From Castanea sativa (lineage: Eukaryota > Streptophyta > Magnoliopsida > Fagales > Fagaceae): a stretch of DNA of 64,000 nucleotides. Position numbers and translations under genes: made by a program. Positions 1 to 11,306 of this stretch are shown here, one piece after another. Location: assembly GCF_040712315.1 (NCBI RefSeq), contig NC_134013.1, positions 82,900,001 through 82,964,000 on the forward strand. Direction: 5' to 3'. The notes beneath the pieces were generated by a model. It did not search any database. It saw nothing but the letters and a program-made list of their open reading frames with translations, and was not told the origin of the DNA. Numbering within the stretch: the stretch's first letter is position 1; each line of letters opens with the position of its first letter.

Positions 1-439
1 AAATAAGCATCACATAGTACTATTAATTACTTAGAAAATCACACCTAACTCTAGCCCTTGATATTGTCAACGAAACCTTGTTTAAAGGTTTTTATACACT
101 AGTCGATAATTCGTACAATGCATAAAAAAGTTTAACATAATATTACTTTTTATCTTTATATAAACTTTCGTCCAATGTGAAACTTGATAATTAAGATAGA
201 TATTAATCAATAAGTCTAAAGGCACAATATTATTCACACAAATTTCACAATTATATAAGGTCTAAAGTTATTAATGGTAGGTAATAAAGCAGTATCAATG
301 GTGGACCTATATAAAAATTAATAATATTCTTCAACTTAATCGTTGAGAAATTTGTTATGAAAACTATTGTGCTTATAGCATTACTTAGTTATTAATAGAT
401 ATTAGACAATACTTATTATGATTGTTGAAAGCTCAAAAA
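1..439. other. AT-rich intergenic DNA
   Basis: No open frame, RNA gene or clear repeat boundary is visible in this stretch. It is AT-rich single-copy-like sequence. Confidence 0.5.
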
Positions 440-1435
440 TGTGTGAAAAAACGAGCTGTTTAGACTCCCAAATTAAAACTTACGGCTCAGTTGATTTTAC
501 TCTAACTTAAGCTAAGTGCAGAATAGAGTAAATGCAAGCGAACAAAACAATAAACTACTCTAAGCCATATTCATCACAACACAGTAGTAAAATGAAAGCG
601 AAAAGAGTAGGGAAAAATAATGCAAATACAAGATAACACTCCGATGTGTTATCGAAGAGGAAACCAAAAATATCGGCGAAAAACCTCTCCGCCGCCCTTC
701 AAGCAGTAAATCGATCCACTAGAAAATAAATTGGAGTACATGAATAACAAAAGACCCTCCAAGCCTAGTCTACCCCATGTACTCGAGCCCTCCAAGTTCT
801 TGCTACCAACTGACTTCGCCAAGCCTTGTCTTCTTTAGCTCTCCGGATCATGCAATTTAGCCTGATTGCATCCACCAAACAAGTGGCTTCTTCCAATACT
901 TCCTAGTAGCACCAAAACCTCACTTTACACTCAGGATGGGTGTGGTAAGTGTTTGACCTATCAACCTCTCAATGATAAGGATTTGGATTTAGATTTGGAT
1001 ATGAATATGGAGAGGTAGGAGTTGAGGAAAACCATACAAGATTGTGTAGAAGATTGTGGGTATGACAATCTCTAACTCTCAAGGGTTTGTGGTTAGGGTT
1101 TTCTCTCTAAAAAGCACTCATTTCAGTATGTGGGTAATATAGGTATATATAGTGTGGGTAAAGACATGGTGTATCAAATATGACAAAATAGCAAAACAGA
1201 ATGTTTCGTGGGTATCTCTCGGGAAGGCCTTACCCGCGAGACACTCGCGAAAACCAGCTGTCACCATCTATCATAACTCTTCGCATTCTAGTCATGTGCT
1301 AAGCACATGCTTCACTTCGCGGGAAGGCTTCTCACAAGCTACTCGCGAAAACTCCTTTGATCTTCAATTTTCCTTGAGTCTTCACACTCTCTCTCACACA
1401 CAACCCTTACAAAGAAATCCCACCTAGGTTGTGTG
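440..1435 (-). mobile_element. LTR-like fragment, probably a solo LTR
   Basis: This block is richer in GC than its surroundings. It starts with TGTGTGAAAAAACG and carries direct motifs of the kind CTCGCGAAAA / CGGGAAGGC in 1200-1350. Read on the minus strand it has a TATATATA run near 1143-1155. I see no coding capacity beyond a short open frame (1152-1427) that resembles nothing. No matching target duplication was found, so both ends are provisional. It could also be part of another repeat class. Confidence 0.3.
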
Positions 1436-1626
1436 TGAGATTTCTTATGTACTTTATGAACATCCGTGATAGTATAGTAAAATGTGACAAAATAAGAAAT
1501 AATAAAAATGAACTAGTGTTCATAGGATGCCCATTGGTGATACACAATTATAAATAATAATTAAAAAAAAAAAAGCATTTTTGGATTCACATATATGCAA
1601 AAAGATACATAGCATTATTATCATTT

Positions 1627-1760
1627 GTGGGTTTTAATTATAACTCAATTGATAAAGTCTTTAATCGTCATGGAGTATATACCATATAGATTGAAATTAT
1701 ATCGCATTTATATATATTATCATTTCTATAAAAGTCACAAATATCATTAAATTATATTAT
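1627..1760 (+). repeat. Degenerate tRNA-derived SINE head
   Basis: It begins GTGGGTTTTAATTATAACTC, closely matching the head of the better-preserved SINE at 59774 (GTGGGTTCTAATTAGCTC). The A-box-like part is recognisable, while the B-box is decayed (AGATTGAAATTATAT in place of AGGTTCAATCTCC). It is an old 5' fragment. Only by-eye comparison supports it. Confidence 0.4.
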
Positions 1761-2210
1761 AAATTTTACTTCATAACTCTTTGACCATCAAACTGGAATA
1801 AAGTTGTTCATAATATAAGTTTTAATCGTTTGTTCATAATGATGCCATGTATTAGGTGGAGGAGTATCCCCTTGTATTTCTAATATTCTTATGACCGATG
1901 TATTCATTGTTTTTGGATGGGGAAGTACTCATTCTTTAAGCATAGTCAATATATTACAAATTTTACCGCATAACTCTTATAAATGGACTTGTTAATTTTT
2001 AAACACAAGATATAAAAGTAATTGTTTAAAAAAAAACATAAAAGTAATCAAAATATTTATTATGTTGTTAATACAGTACCAATTACATTCACTTTTTAAG
2101 TTTTTTTTTTTTTTAAAGTGTACTAGATTTAGCATTTTCCTTCAAAATATTAAAAGAGCATGTCATCAACTCATTAATTAATAGTCTCCCTAAAAAAAAA
2201 TTATTAGTTA
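1761..2210. other. AT-rich intergenic DNA
   Basis: Homopolymer-rich, with poly-T near 2101-2114. I see no gene or bounded repeat in it. Confidence 0.5.
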
Positions 2211-2351
2211 GAGCACGTTTGGAATGTGTGTTTAAACAACAGTTTTCAATTTTTTTGAAAATATGTGTGGGTTAGAAAGTATATGAAAATATATGTAATG
2301 TTGTTTAAAAACTAAAAACATGTGTTTAAACTTATGTACCAAACGGACCCT
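2211..2351. mobile_element. hAT-like MITE
   Basis: About 140 bp with terminal inverted repeats. The left end contains GCACGTTTGGAATGTG and the right end contains CATATGTACC-type sequence ending ACCAAACGGACCC, whose reverse complement is GGGTCCGTTTGGT. GGNCCGTTTGG-type ends are typical of plant hAT MITEs. It has no coding capacity. A clean 8-bp target duplication was not resolved. Confidence 0.5.
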
Positions 2352-2997
2352 TAATCTCCCGATCACACAATTTAGAATATATTTTGAGAAAGTGCTTCCT
2401 CTTTTTCTATCTGTGGGGCCAAAGTAGCTAGGTTATTTTTTGTTTTTTAAATTATCGTTGCCTTCCCTTATCTCTTTAGCAATGGATCGTAATGACAGAG
2501 ATGGTCTTGGAAATAATTTTCTAAATTATTTCCCTCTTTTAGCTGGTCAAAAAGAAGTTTTGTAACTAATCATTTTATATATTTCATAGTCTAGCTAAGA
2601 GGATGATGGTGGCCAGTTCACAATGGAATAGCCTAAAAAAAATTAATAATAAACACTCACAATGGAATGATACGTTAACATTAATTGCAATTCTTTGATA
2701 TAATCGGTTTATAAGCTGGGTCGATCGTATATAATGATAAAGCTATTACAAATTTTATTATATAATTCTTATAAATTGATGGATTATTAACTATAAAAAA
2801 GTAATTTAAGAATTTGTTTATATATAATTGAATTGACATCAATCGATCGCTTCTATTGTTACCTCTCAGTTTGAAAGTCTTCAATAATATAATTTGTAAT
2901 AATTTTTACATTTCCTACGTACACTTATATAGGTTTTGTTTTAAAATTAAGAAGCACTTTGCCAAAAGTTTTAAGTGATTAAATTTTATTTATCTTC
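2352..2997. other. Upstream region of the first DUF4220 gene
   Basis: Presumed promoter plus 5'UTR intron of the gene starting at 3034. No recognisable TATA box or first exon could be fixed. A short minus-strand open frame (2681-2884) looks like chance. Confidence 0.4.
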
Positions 2998-3003
2998 TTG
3001 CAG
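2996..3003 (+). promoter_or_regulatory. Predicted 3' splice site of a 5'UTR intron
   Basis: The pyrimidine-rich TATCTTCTTGCAG ends at 3003, 30 nt before the start codon. The two paralogues show a comparable acceptor at 13821 and 20906, each followed by a short leader with AAAAGGAGA and then ATG. The repeated arrangement in three copies supports a non-coding first exon. It also explains why in-frame codons upstream (the frame is open back to 2998) should not be read as protein. Confidence 0.6.
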
Positions 3004-3033
3004 AGTTTCTACTATTTGTCAAAAGGAGAGATC

Positions 3034-4938
3034 ATGACACTGGGCGAAGATGATCTTTTTAGCTGGTTGGACTTATGGGGTGACTGGAACATCGAAGCGC
3101 TAATACTAGTGAGCCTTGCCTTGCAAATCTTCCTCACTCTCTTCGGCAGCCGCAGAAAATACATTACTGGCTTTTGGATAAGATTTACACTATGGTCATC
3201 TTACTTGATGTCCAATATTATTGCAAAGGTTGTCATAGGCAAGCTCACTGGCTTAGATACTAAGTACCTTCCTCACCGTGAACTGAAAGGGTTATTGGCA
3301 CCACTTCTCTTTGTACAAATTGGAAACCCAGATAGCATAACTGCTTACTCAATAGAAGATAATCGTTTGGGATTGAGGCAATTACTTAGCCTAGTCTTCC
3401 AAGTTGGTGTGGTAATTTGGATCCTTTTTCGCTACTGGAATAGTTCCTCTCACTTCTCATTTCTTTTCGTGCCAATGTTTGTGGCCGGTGTAGTTAAGTA
3501 TGGAGAGGCAGTATGGGCTCTGAGGACAGCACTCACTGGTGAATCTGGCATAACCATTTCAGAAATTGATCAAGAAGAAAATGTTCCTGCTTTATTTCGA
3601 CAATTACCAGAGAGCGTTCCTGGTGTGGAATTGATCTTAAAGGCATATTATCGGTTTAGCTGCTTGAAGCCTCATCTTGAGAATTGGCTCTACAAGCCCT
3701 TATATGAGTCTCTTCAATGGATGTCCATTGATGCATATTCAGCTGAGGATATCTTCAGAATTACAGATTCTGAACTTGGCTTCATGTATGATGTGCTCTA
3801 TACGAAGGCGCCTATTATATACACATGGCAAGGCTGTATTCTTCGTATCATCAGTTTCCTAAGTTTAGTTTCAGCATTATGTGTATTTGCAATATTTTCT
3901 AACACAGCCTCAGATAAAATTTCACGTAAAGATCTTGTATTTACCTATCTGGTGCTGATTGGAGCAATTATACTAGAGCTTTATCAGATCATACTGCTAC
4001 CTTTCACAGAGTGGGCAATTCTCAAAATGACGAGGTACCATAACATGCCTCTGGTGATGAAATGCTTGCGAGCTCTTGGCCCAAAGTCAAGTAAGTGGAA
4101 AAGATGGTCCAATTCGATGGGACAATTCAATCTGTTGAGCTTTTGCCTTCACGACAAGCAGTTGAAATATAGTAGGATCATCAAGTTTCGTGGCATCGAC
4201 ATGGAGCTCAGAAAGACCGGGAATAGGACACGCGTGGAAATCCCTAAAAAATTGAAAGAACTGATTGTGCATGAAATGAAAGAGGTGGACAGTGCAAGAA
4301 ATTCGAAGCCTATCACACACAGAGGTCAATGGGCTCTTGAAAGGTATGGATGCCTCAACAATGAATTCAAATGGAGTGTCAAGAGAGATTTCGATAAGAG
4401 CATTATCATATGGCACATTGCAACAAGCATTTGCTATCATTTAGATGTTCAATTTGGCATTGCATACTCTCAAATTGAAATGGGTCAATTGTTGTCAAAC
4501 TACATGATGTATGTTCTAGCAATGCGCCCTCATATGTTTTGCACCACCACAGCAAATATCATATTCCAACATACCTACACTAAACTCATGATACTTTTAA
4601 GAACTAGACCATCCTTAGTAAAAGATGAAGGAGAAGCTTGTAGGATTTTCAGGATGGAAGAACTTCCCAAAGAATCAGACTTGGATAAAAGAAAGGAAAC
4701 CATGGTCACATCTGATTGGCATGTACTAAAAGATTCACAAAGACTCGCCTTGAGTTTGATGAGCAGGGAGAACAAATGGAACATCATTTGCAGCGTGTGG
4801 GTGGAGATGTTGTGCTATGCGGCAAGTAACTGTCCAGTGGATTACCATGCTGAACAACTAAGGCGAGGTGGAGGTCTGATAACTCATGTTTGGCTTCTCC
4901 TAGCTCACAAAACAGATAAGTTTTATACGAGTGATTAA
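3034..4938 (+). CDS. DUF4220/DUF594 membrane protein, tandem copy 1
   Basis: A 634-residue protein of a plant family with an N-terminal DUF4220 and a C-terminal DUF594. The family has no established biochemical role. About six hydrophobic spans can be read: residues 19-38, 47-70, 117-135, 142-160, 267-289 and 301-325. They are followed by a long soluble region. The family signature GNPDSITAYSIEDN is at about 97-110, a highly conserved stretch with ENWLYKPLYES is near 215-225, and the DUF594 tail RRGGGLITHVW starts at 610 and runs nearly to the end. The start is the first ATG after a predicted splice acceptor. The frame is open further up only through a TTG. The coding region has no introns or frame breaks and looks functional. 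It is more divergent from copies 2 and 3 than they are from each other; for example, it is shorter around residues 75-90. Localisation is inferred to be a membrane. Confidence 0.93.
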   Translation: MTLGEDDLFSWLDLWGDWNIEALILVSLALQIFLTLFGSRRKYITGFWIRFTLWSSYLMSNIIAKVVIGKLTGLDTKYLPHRELKGLLAPLLFVQIGNPDSITAYSIEDNRLGLRQLLSLVFQVGVVIWILFRYWNSSSHFSFLFVPMFVAGVVKYGEAVWALRTALTGESGITISEIDQEENVPALFRQLPESVPGVELILKAYYRFSCLKPHLENWLYKPLYESLQWMSIDAYSAEDIFRITDSELGFMYDVLYTKAPIIYTWQGCILRIISFLSLVSALCVFAIFSNTASDKISRKDLVFTYLVLIGAIILELYQIILLPFTEWAILKMTRYHNMPLVMKCLRALGPKSSKWKRWSNSMGQFNLLSFCLHDKQLKYSRIIKFRGIDMELRKTGNRTRVEIPKKLKELIVHEMKEVDSARNSKPITHRGQWALERYGCLNNEFKWSVKRDFDKSIIIWHIATSICYHLDVQFGIAYSQIEMGQLLSNYMMYVLAMRPHMFCTTTANIIFQHTYTKLMILLRTRPSLVKDEGEACRIFRMEELPKESDLDKRKETMVTSDWHVLKDSQRLALSLMSRENKWNIICSVWVEMLCYAASNCPVDYHAEQLRRGGGLITHVWLLLAHKTDKFYTSD

Positions 4939-5829
4939 CTATTTGTTTGTTGTAATGGTATTTTAGCATTCTAATCTGGCACACACAAATTGAAACCTTT
5001 GACTCAATTGGCTCCAATAAAATCCTATCAAAAATAGGATAAGAATAGCTTTCTTTTGGGGCCATACCAAGCCAATTGGGGAAGGATTAATGCTGAGGAT
5101 TTTGTTGGATTTGATTTCTGGTTTTATTTTTTAATTTAATGTATTTGATTAAATTATTTCTTTCCTTATTTGTTGTAACTCTAAAACCCCTTCTTAAAGG
5201 CTCTAGAAAATTATTGTGATATGTTTTTTTTTTTTTTTTGCATAGATTATTGTGATATGTTGAATTTGATGAATAATATTAAATTGAGACTTTTTCTCTT
5301 GCTTGATGAGTTAATGATTCCAAGCAATCTTTGGTTGTGAAACATGTTCAAAGAAGTTTTAAGTGGTGAAAGTGAAACTATATTTGTAAATTATGTTTAC
5401 TGTATCCCATTTAAGTTGTGGTTGTCACACGTAAATGGGGAAAATAAAAAAAGCATGACAAATAAGCTCTTTATAATTTATTTATTTTTAGGAGGAAGCA
5501 TTTAAACTTAGGGTGTTTTTTTTTTAAAGTATATCAAGAGATGCTAACTAATTAAACTATAAGCCTATAAGAGTCTTAGCTCTTTTCTAGATTATTGAGC
5601 CTCTCCTCAACTAATTAAGCTATCTCTTTTATTAATAGGTAGTGCAAGATTTCTAATAAGTTCTTATTTAAGGAACACATAAATTGGAAGAATTACTTTC
5701 AAATTCACTTGGGAAACCTTGTAATATTAACAGACAAATCTATAATGAACAGTGTATAGTCTCTTTTTAAAAAGGGAACCTAATAACTTCAATTGACAAA
5801 AGAAATATATATTACCATTAGAATGGCTT
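4939..5829. other. 3' flank of DUF4220 copy 1
   Basis: Begins with the presumed 3'UTR; a candidate polyadenylation signal AATAAA lies near 5017. The rest is AT-rich with poly-T and a short local duplication (ATTATTGTGATATGTT near 5210 and 5247). No gene is seen. Confidence 0.5.
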
Positions 5830-6415
5830 GAATTGTCAAATTTAGTGGCTTGACATTAAAAGGTTTGCATGCCCATGTCAGAAAGTTTGGATGATATTCA
5901 ACCAAACACCATGTGTGAAGAAATACAACAAGCTTGCATTAAATGTTGTCTAGCATGAATGGTCAAAAAGGCAAGGAACAGCACCTGGCATGCACACCAA
6001 ATTCATGCTTTCTGCTTGTAGCCGAAATGCAATAAATGTTGGCCATCTTCTTTTGGCATGATATCTTTCATGTGTTGAAACCATTAATGTTTCGACTAAA
6101 TCTTTGGCTATAAATAGAGGTGGAGTAAGCGAGAGTTTCTACGAGAGATAAGAAGGTAGAGTGTTCTGTAACTTTTGTCTAAATACAGTAGGGTGTTTTT
6201 TATTTATTTGTGAGAGAATCAAGATGTATTTGGAATTTAGATTTGTGTGAGAGTATCTTCAAGCTATTATTGTAATCTCTAAAATTATAGTGAAACTTTA
6301 TTTTATCGCCTCCCATGGACGTAGGTATATTATCAAATCACGTAAATTCCTTATGTTATATTTTCTTCTCTCTTTTTTAACCTTGTGTAAACAGATTATT
6401 TCACCAATTTTTCAC
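5830..6415 (+). mobile_element. Probable solo LTR of a copia-type element
   Basis: Has the usual order of a plant LTR: a TATA box GGCTATAAATAGAGGTGG near 6108, a GAGAG-rich start of R, TGTAATCTC near 6273, and the GGACGTAGGTATATTATC / ATCACGTAAATT pair near 6315-6350 that is common in copia LTR U5 regions. It ends around TTTTTCACAACA at 6415. No primer binding site or coding region follows, hence solo. The left boundary is uncertain and no exact target duplication was found. Confidence 0.5.
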
Positions 6416-7278
6416 AACAATTACAAATAGAGAGAGGAAGACTCTTCTCTTTCCATGGACCCTAGGCAATGGGATAAAAGAAATAGGAATCTTTCCCCCA
6501 TGATTTTTTAGTTTTTACATCAATTAATGCGAATGCTCTTAAATAGACTATTTTTTATCTTAACAATTTTTATTGTTATCCCAAAGACTTTGGGAACGTG
6601 AGAAAGGGGAAAAAGAGAGTGAGGGGGGGGGGGGAGAGTGCACATTGGGTGAAGTAAAAATTTACTAAAATATTCATTTGCACATATAGCTATTGTAGCA
6701 TAGTTACCGTAGCACAAATGTACTTTTACGTAATGATATTGATATATAGACTAAAGTGTTTGTATTTTGGAGTTGATTGGGCAAATTTGGGTCTTATGCT
6801 ATTTTACAACAACTTATGCAAACATTCTAACTATGTTATGGACAACAAAATTAGCCTCCTTAGTTCTTATACTTGTAATTTATAAAATATTCTCAAAAAG
6901 GAATTCAAAATAAGTTTAGTTTAATAAAGGGGCTTTTATACTCTTACACGGGTTTTTTTTTTTACGTCCTGTTTCATGTGTTAAAATGTAAACATTTAAA
7001 AATGTAGACATTTCTACATCAAATGCAAATACTGACGTAAATTAATGTACGTAAACAAGTGTAAAAGGATTTTTTTTTTTTTTTTTCCTTAACAATATTT
7101 CTAATCACCCATTTGGAAGACAGATAGCATTAGGAGGATTCAGCCATTCACCACCAGTCAAATCCTCGTAAGCAAATTTGTAACTTCATTCATGGCATAT
7201 TTATAATTTATGTCATGGGTCATGTTGGTGTCTTTGGAAAATGATTTATCTTCCGCAACCCAAAAGGCAGAAGACAAG
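6416..7278. other. Intergenic DNA with a G run
   Basis: No gene. Contains a run of about 13 G near 6624-6636 on the + strand and poly-T tracts at 6953 and 7071. The 5 bp at its end (ACAAG, 7274-7278) are the left target duplication of the next element. Confidence 0.5.
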
Positions 7279-8081
7279 TGTGAGGACAAAAGGTCCGGGG
7301 CATATTTTTGGGCCTTGGGCCTGATCCAAGGGTATTTACTAGTCTGAGGAGGGTTTAGTAATAATAATGATATCAAACTTAAAAGCCCACGAGCAAACTG
7401 TTGCGAGAGAGGCTGGTGGAAATAGTCCGAGGAGGGATGTCTCCTCGGCTAAGTGAAGTGAAGGTCATAGGGTACGGCATTGTGATGAAAAGGATATTCT
7501 AGAAGATCTTATGGATGAAGATATGTTTCACAAGGCTATAGAGAGGAAGAACGGATGGAAAATATCTTAAAGAAAACTGCTACTACCGCATTAAAGGCTC
7601 TGCACCTACCTCTCTAGCCGCATTAATGCGGAAGTGACATCTGAACAGTGGTGATCAACCTTACAGCTATTGTTTAAAGACTTCAGGAGGGCTGTTGATG
7701 GGACAAGTATCTAGATCGGTGATCTGATCCATGCGTGGAAGATGGAAAGAATGAGGATAGTATAAAAGGAAGAGAAAGGCATTCAGGGAGGGAGATCAAG
7801 GAACAAAGAGAGAAAATACTGTACACACCACCTTTTATAATTGTAATTTATCTTTGAAAGAGTGAAAGATAATACAAATCGTCATCGGCTTATGTTCGAG
7901 GAGAAATTATGTTACATAAACAGTTCATTGCATGTGATTTGGTAATCTAGCCCATTATTTTCGTTATCTAACATTCAAGAACCTAGATTTCAAGCCCACT
8001 CTCTACAAATTTCATTGTATTGGGCTTTTTGGGCTTGTCCCCTTCATACTGTTGGGTTCGGGTGCGAATTGTGACCTTACA
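7279..8081 (+). mobile_element. Solo LTR A (803 bp) with ACAAG target duplication
   Basis: Starts TGTGAGGACAAAAGG and ends GTGACCTTACA. It is flanked by identical 5-bp repeats ACAAG at 7274-7278 and 8082-8086. A TATA box AGTATAAAAGGA lies near 7758. The sequence is related along its length to solo LTR B at 8254-8941. Shared parts include CCGCATTAATG near 7618 and 8575, the GAGGAG-containing U5, and the TGGGTTCGGGTGCGAA / TGGGTCCAGGTGCAAC end. There is no internal region, so it is the product of LTR-LTR recombination of a retrotransposon. Confidence 0.85.
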
Positions 8082-8174
8082 ACAAGGATTGGACATGTTG
8101 GTGCTTTGCGACCTAGCCTCAAATCGTGTCACAATGGTTGGTCTTACTCTTCCCAAGCTCAGTAAAATCAATAG

Positions 8175-9754
8175 ACGACTCTAGAAATTTTGTTTAGGAG
8201 GTCATTAAGAAACTTAAAGTAAAAAAATTTTAATAAAAAGAGAACTTAAATATTGTGGGGACTAAGAGGACCTAAGCAAGTATTTGGGCCTCGGGCTTAG
8301 TTGATGGGCTCTAGTTTGTTTTAGGCTAAAAAGCCTCTCAGAACTGTAGCTCGGCCCACGAGGTGAGAGCCCGAGGATTCGTCCGAGGACGAATATCTCC
8401 TCAGACAGACCCACGATGACCCTGGGATTCGTCAAAAAGATCAAGGCAGGGTTGCGCAAAAACCGTTGGTTAAAAGGGGGACTTAAGCGCCCTCCAGACG
8501 CAACGGTGTGAGGAAAATATCTTTTGAAAAGGCTGTCACCTCCACATTAAAGACCCTACACCTACCTCCCTGGCCGCATTAATGGAGGAGTGACCCCTAA
8601 ACAGTAGAATAAAAACTTTCCAACTATTATAAAAAGACGGGAAGAAGGTGGTAAGGAGAGGGGGGAGATTTGGAGGGAGAAAGTAGAGAAGAAACTAAGA
8701 ACTGTAACTTTGGCATAAAAAGAGAAGTAATATACAAACTGTCCTCGGCTTACGTCCGAGGAGGTTCCCTTGTCATATTTGTTTATTATTTGCAAAGATT
8801 GTGGCATTCTAGCCTGTCTGTCAAGTTTCCAACACCCCTAAACTAGATTTCAAATCCATACTCTACAAATCTTATTGTTTAAGGCTCATTGGGCCTGAGC
8901 CCACGTCTATCTTTGGGTCCAGGTGCAACTGTGCGCTTACAAATATATCAAGTTATCGAAAAAAAAATGAAGTTTTATAATTTTCTTCTACAAGTTTTCA
9001 AATTTTGAATTGTTAAATGATAGTTCATTATGAGTACTTATTATCAATGTAGGTAACTATGACCATTTTATTTTGTTAAGTTTGTCTAAAATTTTTATTT
9101 TTATGCAGTTGTTATTATTTATTAATTTGTCATTGTTTTTATAAAAATATTTTAAACTAAATGAATAAACTTAACTCATTGGCTCTGTATTAATTATTGA
9201 CGCACACAACCACACTCATTCATACATAAAATACTACAGTACATGTCTACTTAACCAATTAAATGCTTGAACAATCACTAACTTTACAATTTTTCTTCTT
9301 GAATTTTTCTGACTTTATAACAAAAAGTTTTTATAACATAATAACAATACACACATATGTAATAAACCCTCTTTATTTCCTAATTATTAAATTATATAAA
9401 GTTATATTATATTTATACTGTACACACAAATATCCACACACATCATTATTCACACAAATAATATTATAACAAAAAGTAATGCACACAATTAATATTAGAC
9501 ATACTCACACACATATAATATAAATTTATAATAAAGAGAGTGATACTTGCAGTTCACAAACACTTACTTATACTTTTAGAGTTGAAAATACTTGTAGTAA
9601 GGGTATATAAGATTTAAGTTAGGGTTTGCAAAAATATTTTTAAGAATAAATTAAAATATTAAACTAATAAAAAAATATTATAAATATATATACTTTTTTT
9701 TTTTGGAAGTCAGGGTTTCATTTGAACCCTGAACAAAGGGTAGAGTTGCCCCTG
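8175..9754. repeat. Dispersed repeat, interrupted by solo LTR B
   Basis: After removing the solo LTR at 8254-8941, the flanks (8175-8253 and 8942-9754) align by eye with 58589-59557. Shared segments include ATATCAAGTTATC / ATATCGAGTTATC, TTATCAATG followed by GTAGGT, TTTTTATAAAAATATTTTAA, and TGTATTAATTATTGAC. Both copies end with a TTTGAACCCT / TTGAACCCCT segment. There is no coding capacity. It is probably a non-autonomous DNA transposon, but its class is uncertain. Confidence 0.6.
8254..8941 (+). mobile_element. Solo LTR B (688 bp) with AATAT target duplication
   Basis: Starts TGTGGGGACTAAGAGG and ends GTGCGCTTACA. It is flanked by identical AATAT at 8249-8253 and 8942-8946. A TATA-like TTATAAAAAG lies near 8627. 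It is the same family as LTR A but shorter, and it inserted into a different repeat. Having its own target duplication shows it was an independent insertion. Confidence 0.85.
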
Positions 9755-9884
9755 GATCAATGTCATATTCCCAATATTACAATTTTTGGTTTCTGATGTA
9801 CCTGGAAGCCCAAACTCTCCTTGAAGATATTCAGCAAATGCCGAGGGAGTTAGTTGATTTTGTAGGCCAAAGAGGTGCTATAGT

Positions 9885-10093
9885 ATGTGTGTCTTTTGCA
9901 AAAATTATTTTTGCCAACTTATTTTACTATTCAGCTTATTTTTGCTACTATTCATGAGTTCCACTATACTTTTTGATACTATTCATGAGTCCCATGATAC
10001 TATTTCAACTAACTTTTACCTTTATCTAAAATACTTTTAGCAAAAAGTTTTCAATTTCAGCAAAATAAACAGATTCCAAACAGATCCTATATA
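9885..10093. mobile_element. hAT-like MITE remnant
   Basis: Contains the motif series ACTATTCATGAGT (twice), AATTTCAGCAAAATAA and a right end GATTCCAAACAGATCC. These recur in the MITEs at 16078, 24034 and 48205. The left inverted repeat is not clear, so it may be truncated. Confidence 0.45.
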
Positions 10094-10107
10094 TTTTACT
10101 ATTATAC

Positions 10108-10231
10108 TAGAAGGGAAGGGCTTGTGTCCAGTGGAAGTTTCCACTAGACACGTCAGGATTTGGACACATGTTTGCAATCCAACGTGTCCAATGCAAACTT
10201 TCACTGGATACAAGCCGCACCCATACTAGAA
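10108..10231. mobile_element. Short MITE with about 23-bp inverted ends
   Basis: The left end GGGCTTGTGTCCAGTGGAAG is mirrored by AAACTTTCACTGGATACAAG near the right end, an imperfect inverted repeat. The central part carries a second inverted pair (GACACGTC / GACACATG...ACGTGTCC). No protein is encoded. It is a foldback-type miniature element about 120 bp long. Confidence 0.6.
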
Positions 10232-10525
10232 TACTGCACTAATTCTGAGCTCGTGTCTAATAATTCCCCCAGGCCTCCTACGTTTTACGGAGGACTTTTA
10301 TTAAGCTCTAAATCAAAGAGAGATTGACAGTGATTTTAATAACGATAAAAGAAGAAGGCTCTAATTTCTTCAGTGAAATTAAACTTGCTTTATACCCCGT
10401 TTTTACAATTTTTTTAGTTTTTCCTGTGGATTGATAGATTACTGTGAGACGAAAAAAAAGTGCATGTACAGAACGTTAATACATGAGGTTTTCAACCAAT
10501 TTTCCCCTCACTCTTGGACATATTA

Positions 10526-11042
10526 TGGTTAGTTATCTAAACTGATTATAAGCTCATGTAAATTAACCTTGGATTATTCTATGGTTAGCACGCCTAAGGT
10601 TAATCTAGTGTTCTTTTAGTATATAAACCCTACATTTGATTTATTATAACACGAGTTTACTATTGTGGATATAAGCAATTAGGCTAAATCACATAAACAT
10701 TCAAGTTTGCTTTCTCTATCATACTTCTACTCATCACTCAATCATTTAACAACTCTGACATGGTATGAGAGCTAACCTCGTACAACACGATGTGTGTGTT
10801 TTTAGCATAGGTGGCACAAACTAATTGTAGGCTCATATACTTGTAAAACAAGTAAATTTAATTTAGATTAGCCTATGGAATTAGCCTAGGGTTAGTCTGA
10901 ATATTCCCTAGTATATATGTAAGTCTTACATTGAATTCATTGTAACACAAGAGCTTAATAGTAAATATGTACCCATCAACTTTTATGTTTGTTCTCTCTT
11001 TTATGCTTTCACTCATCACTCAATCATTCAACAACATTGATA
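10526..11042 (+). mobile_element. TRIM-type miniature LTR element
   Basis: Two diverged direct repeats of about 230 bp (10526-10760 and 10812-11042) share AAGCTCATG / AGGCTCATA, the TTAGTATATAAACC / CTAGTATATATG promoter-like segment, CATTTGATTTATTATAACAC / CATTGAATTCATTGTAACAC, and a nearly identical end (CTCATCACTCAATCATT). Between them are only about 50 bp, starting with a primer binding site. That layout (tiny LTRs, no protein) defines terminal-repeat retrotransposons in miniature. The high divergence of its LTRs suggests age. The target duplication is unresolved. Confidence 0.65.
10761..10772 (+). other. Primer binding site of the TRIM
   Basis: TGGTATGAGAGC directly follows the first LTR. 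It differs by one base from TGGTATCAGAGC, the usual complement to the 3' end of plant initiator methionine tRNA. Confidence 0.65.
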
Positions 11043-11306
11043 CTCAATCAATTCAAAATAAAAATTAATGGCTATGAAATTTAGTTAGAATATAACAATT
11101 TCTCAACAAAAATTCTTTCAGATCATTCACTCAAAGAATCATTTACATTTGATTATAAAATATTTACAGATCAGAAGAAGAAGATTAGAAATTTGGTCTA
11201 GCAATATTTATATGCATTGTCATCCATGTTAGATTCTTTTTTGAAGAAAACAAAACCTAGGTTAGATTCATTAAAAAGCTTTCAAACATTCAGTGAAAAT
11301 ATTAGT
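11043..11306. other. AT-rich intergenic DNA
   Basis: Nothing recognisable. Confidence 0.4.

Noticed and set aside
2998..3033. Extending DUF4220 copy 1 upstream to an in-frame TTG at 2998
   Set aside because: TTG is not a normal plant start, and the segment overlaps a predicted splice acceptor. The ATG at 3034 matches the layout of the paralogues. The same reasoning applies to 20921 in copy 3.
4087..4440. Minus-strand open frame of 117 codons inside DUF4220 copy 1
   Set aside because: Lies opposite a conserved coding region and shows no recognisable domain. Similar shadows occur at 4575-5065 and 15380-15592.
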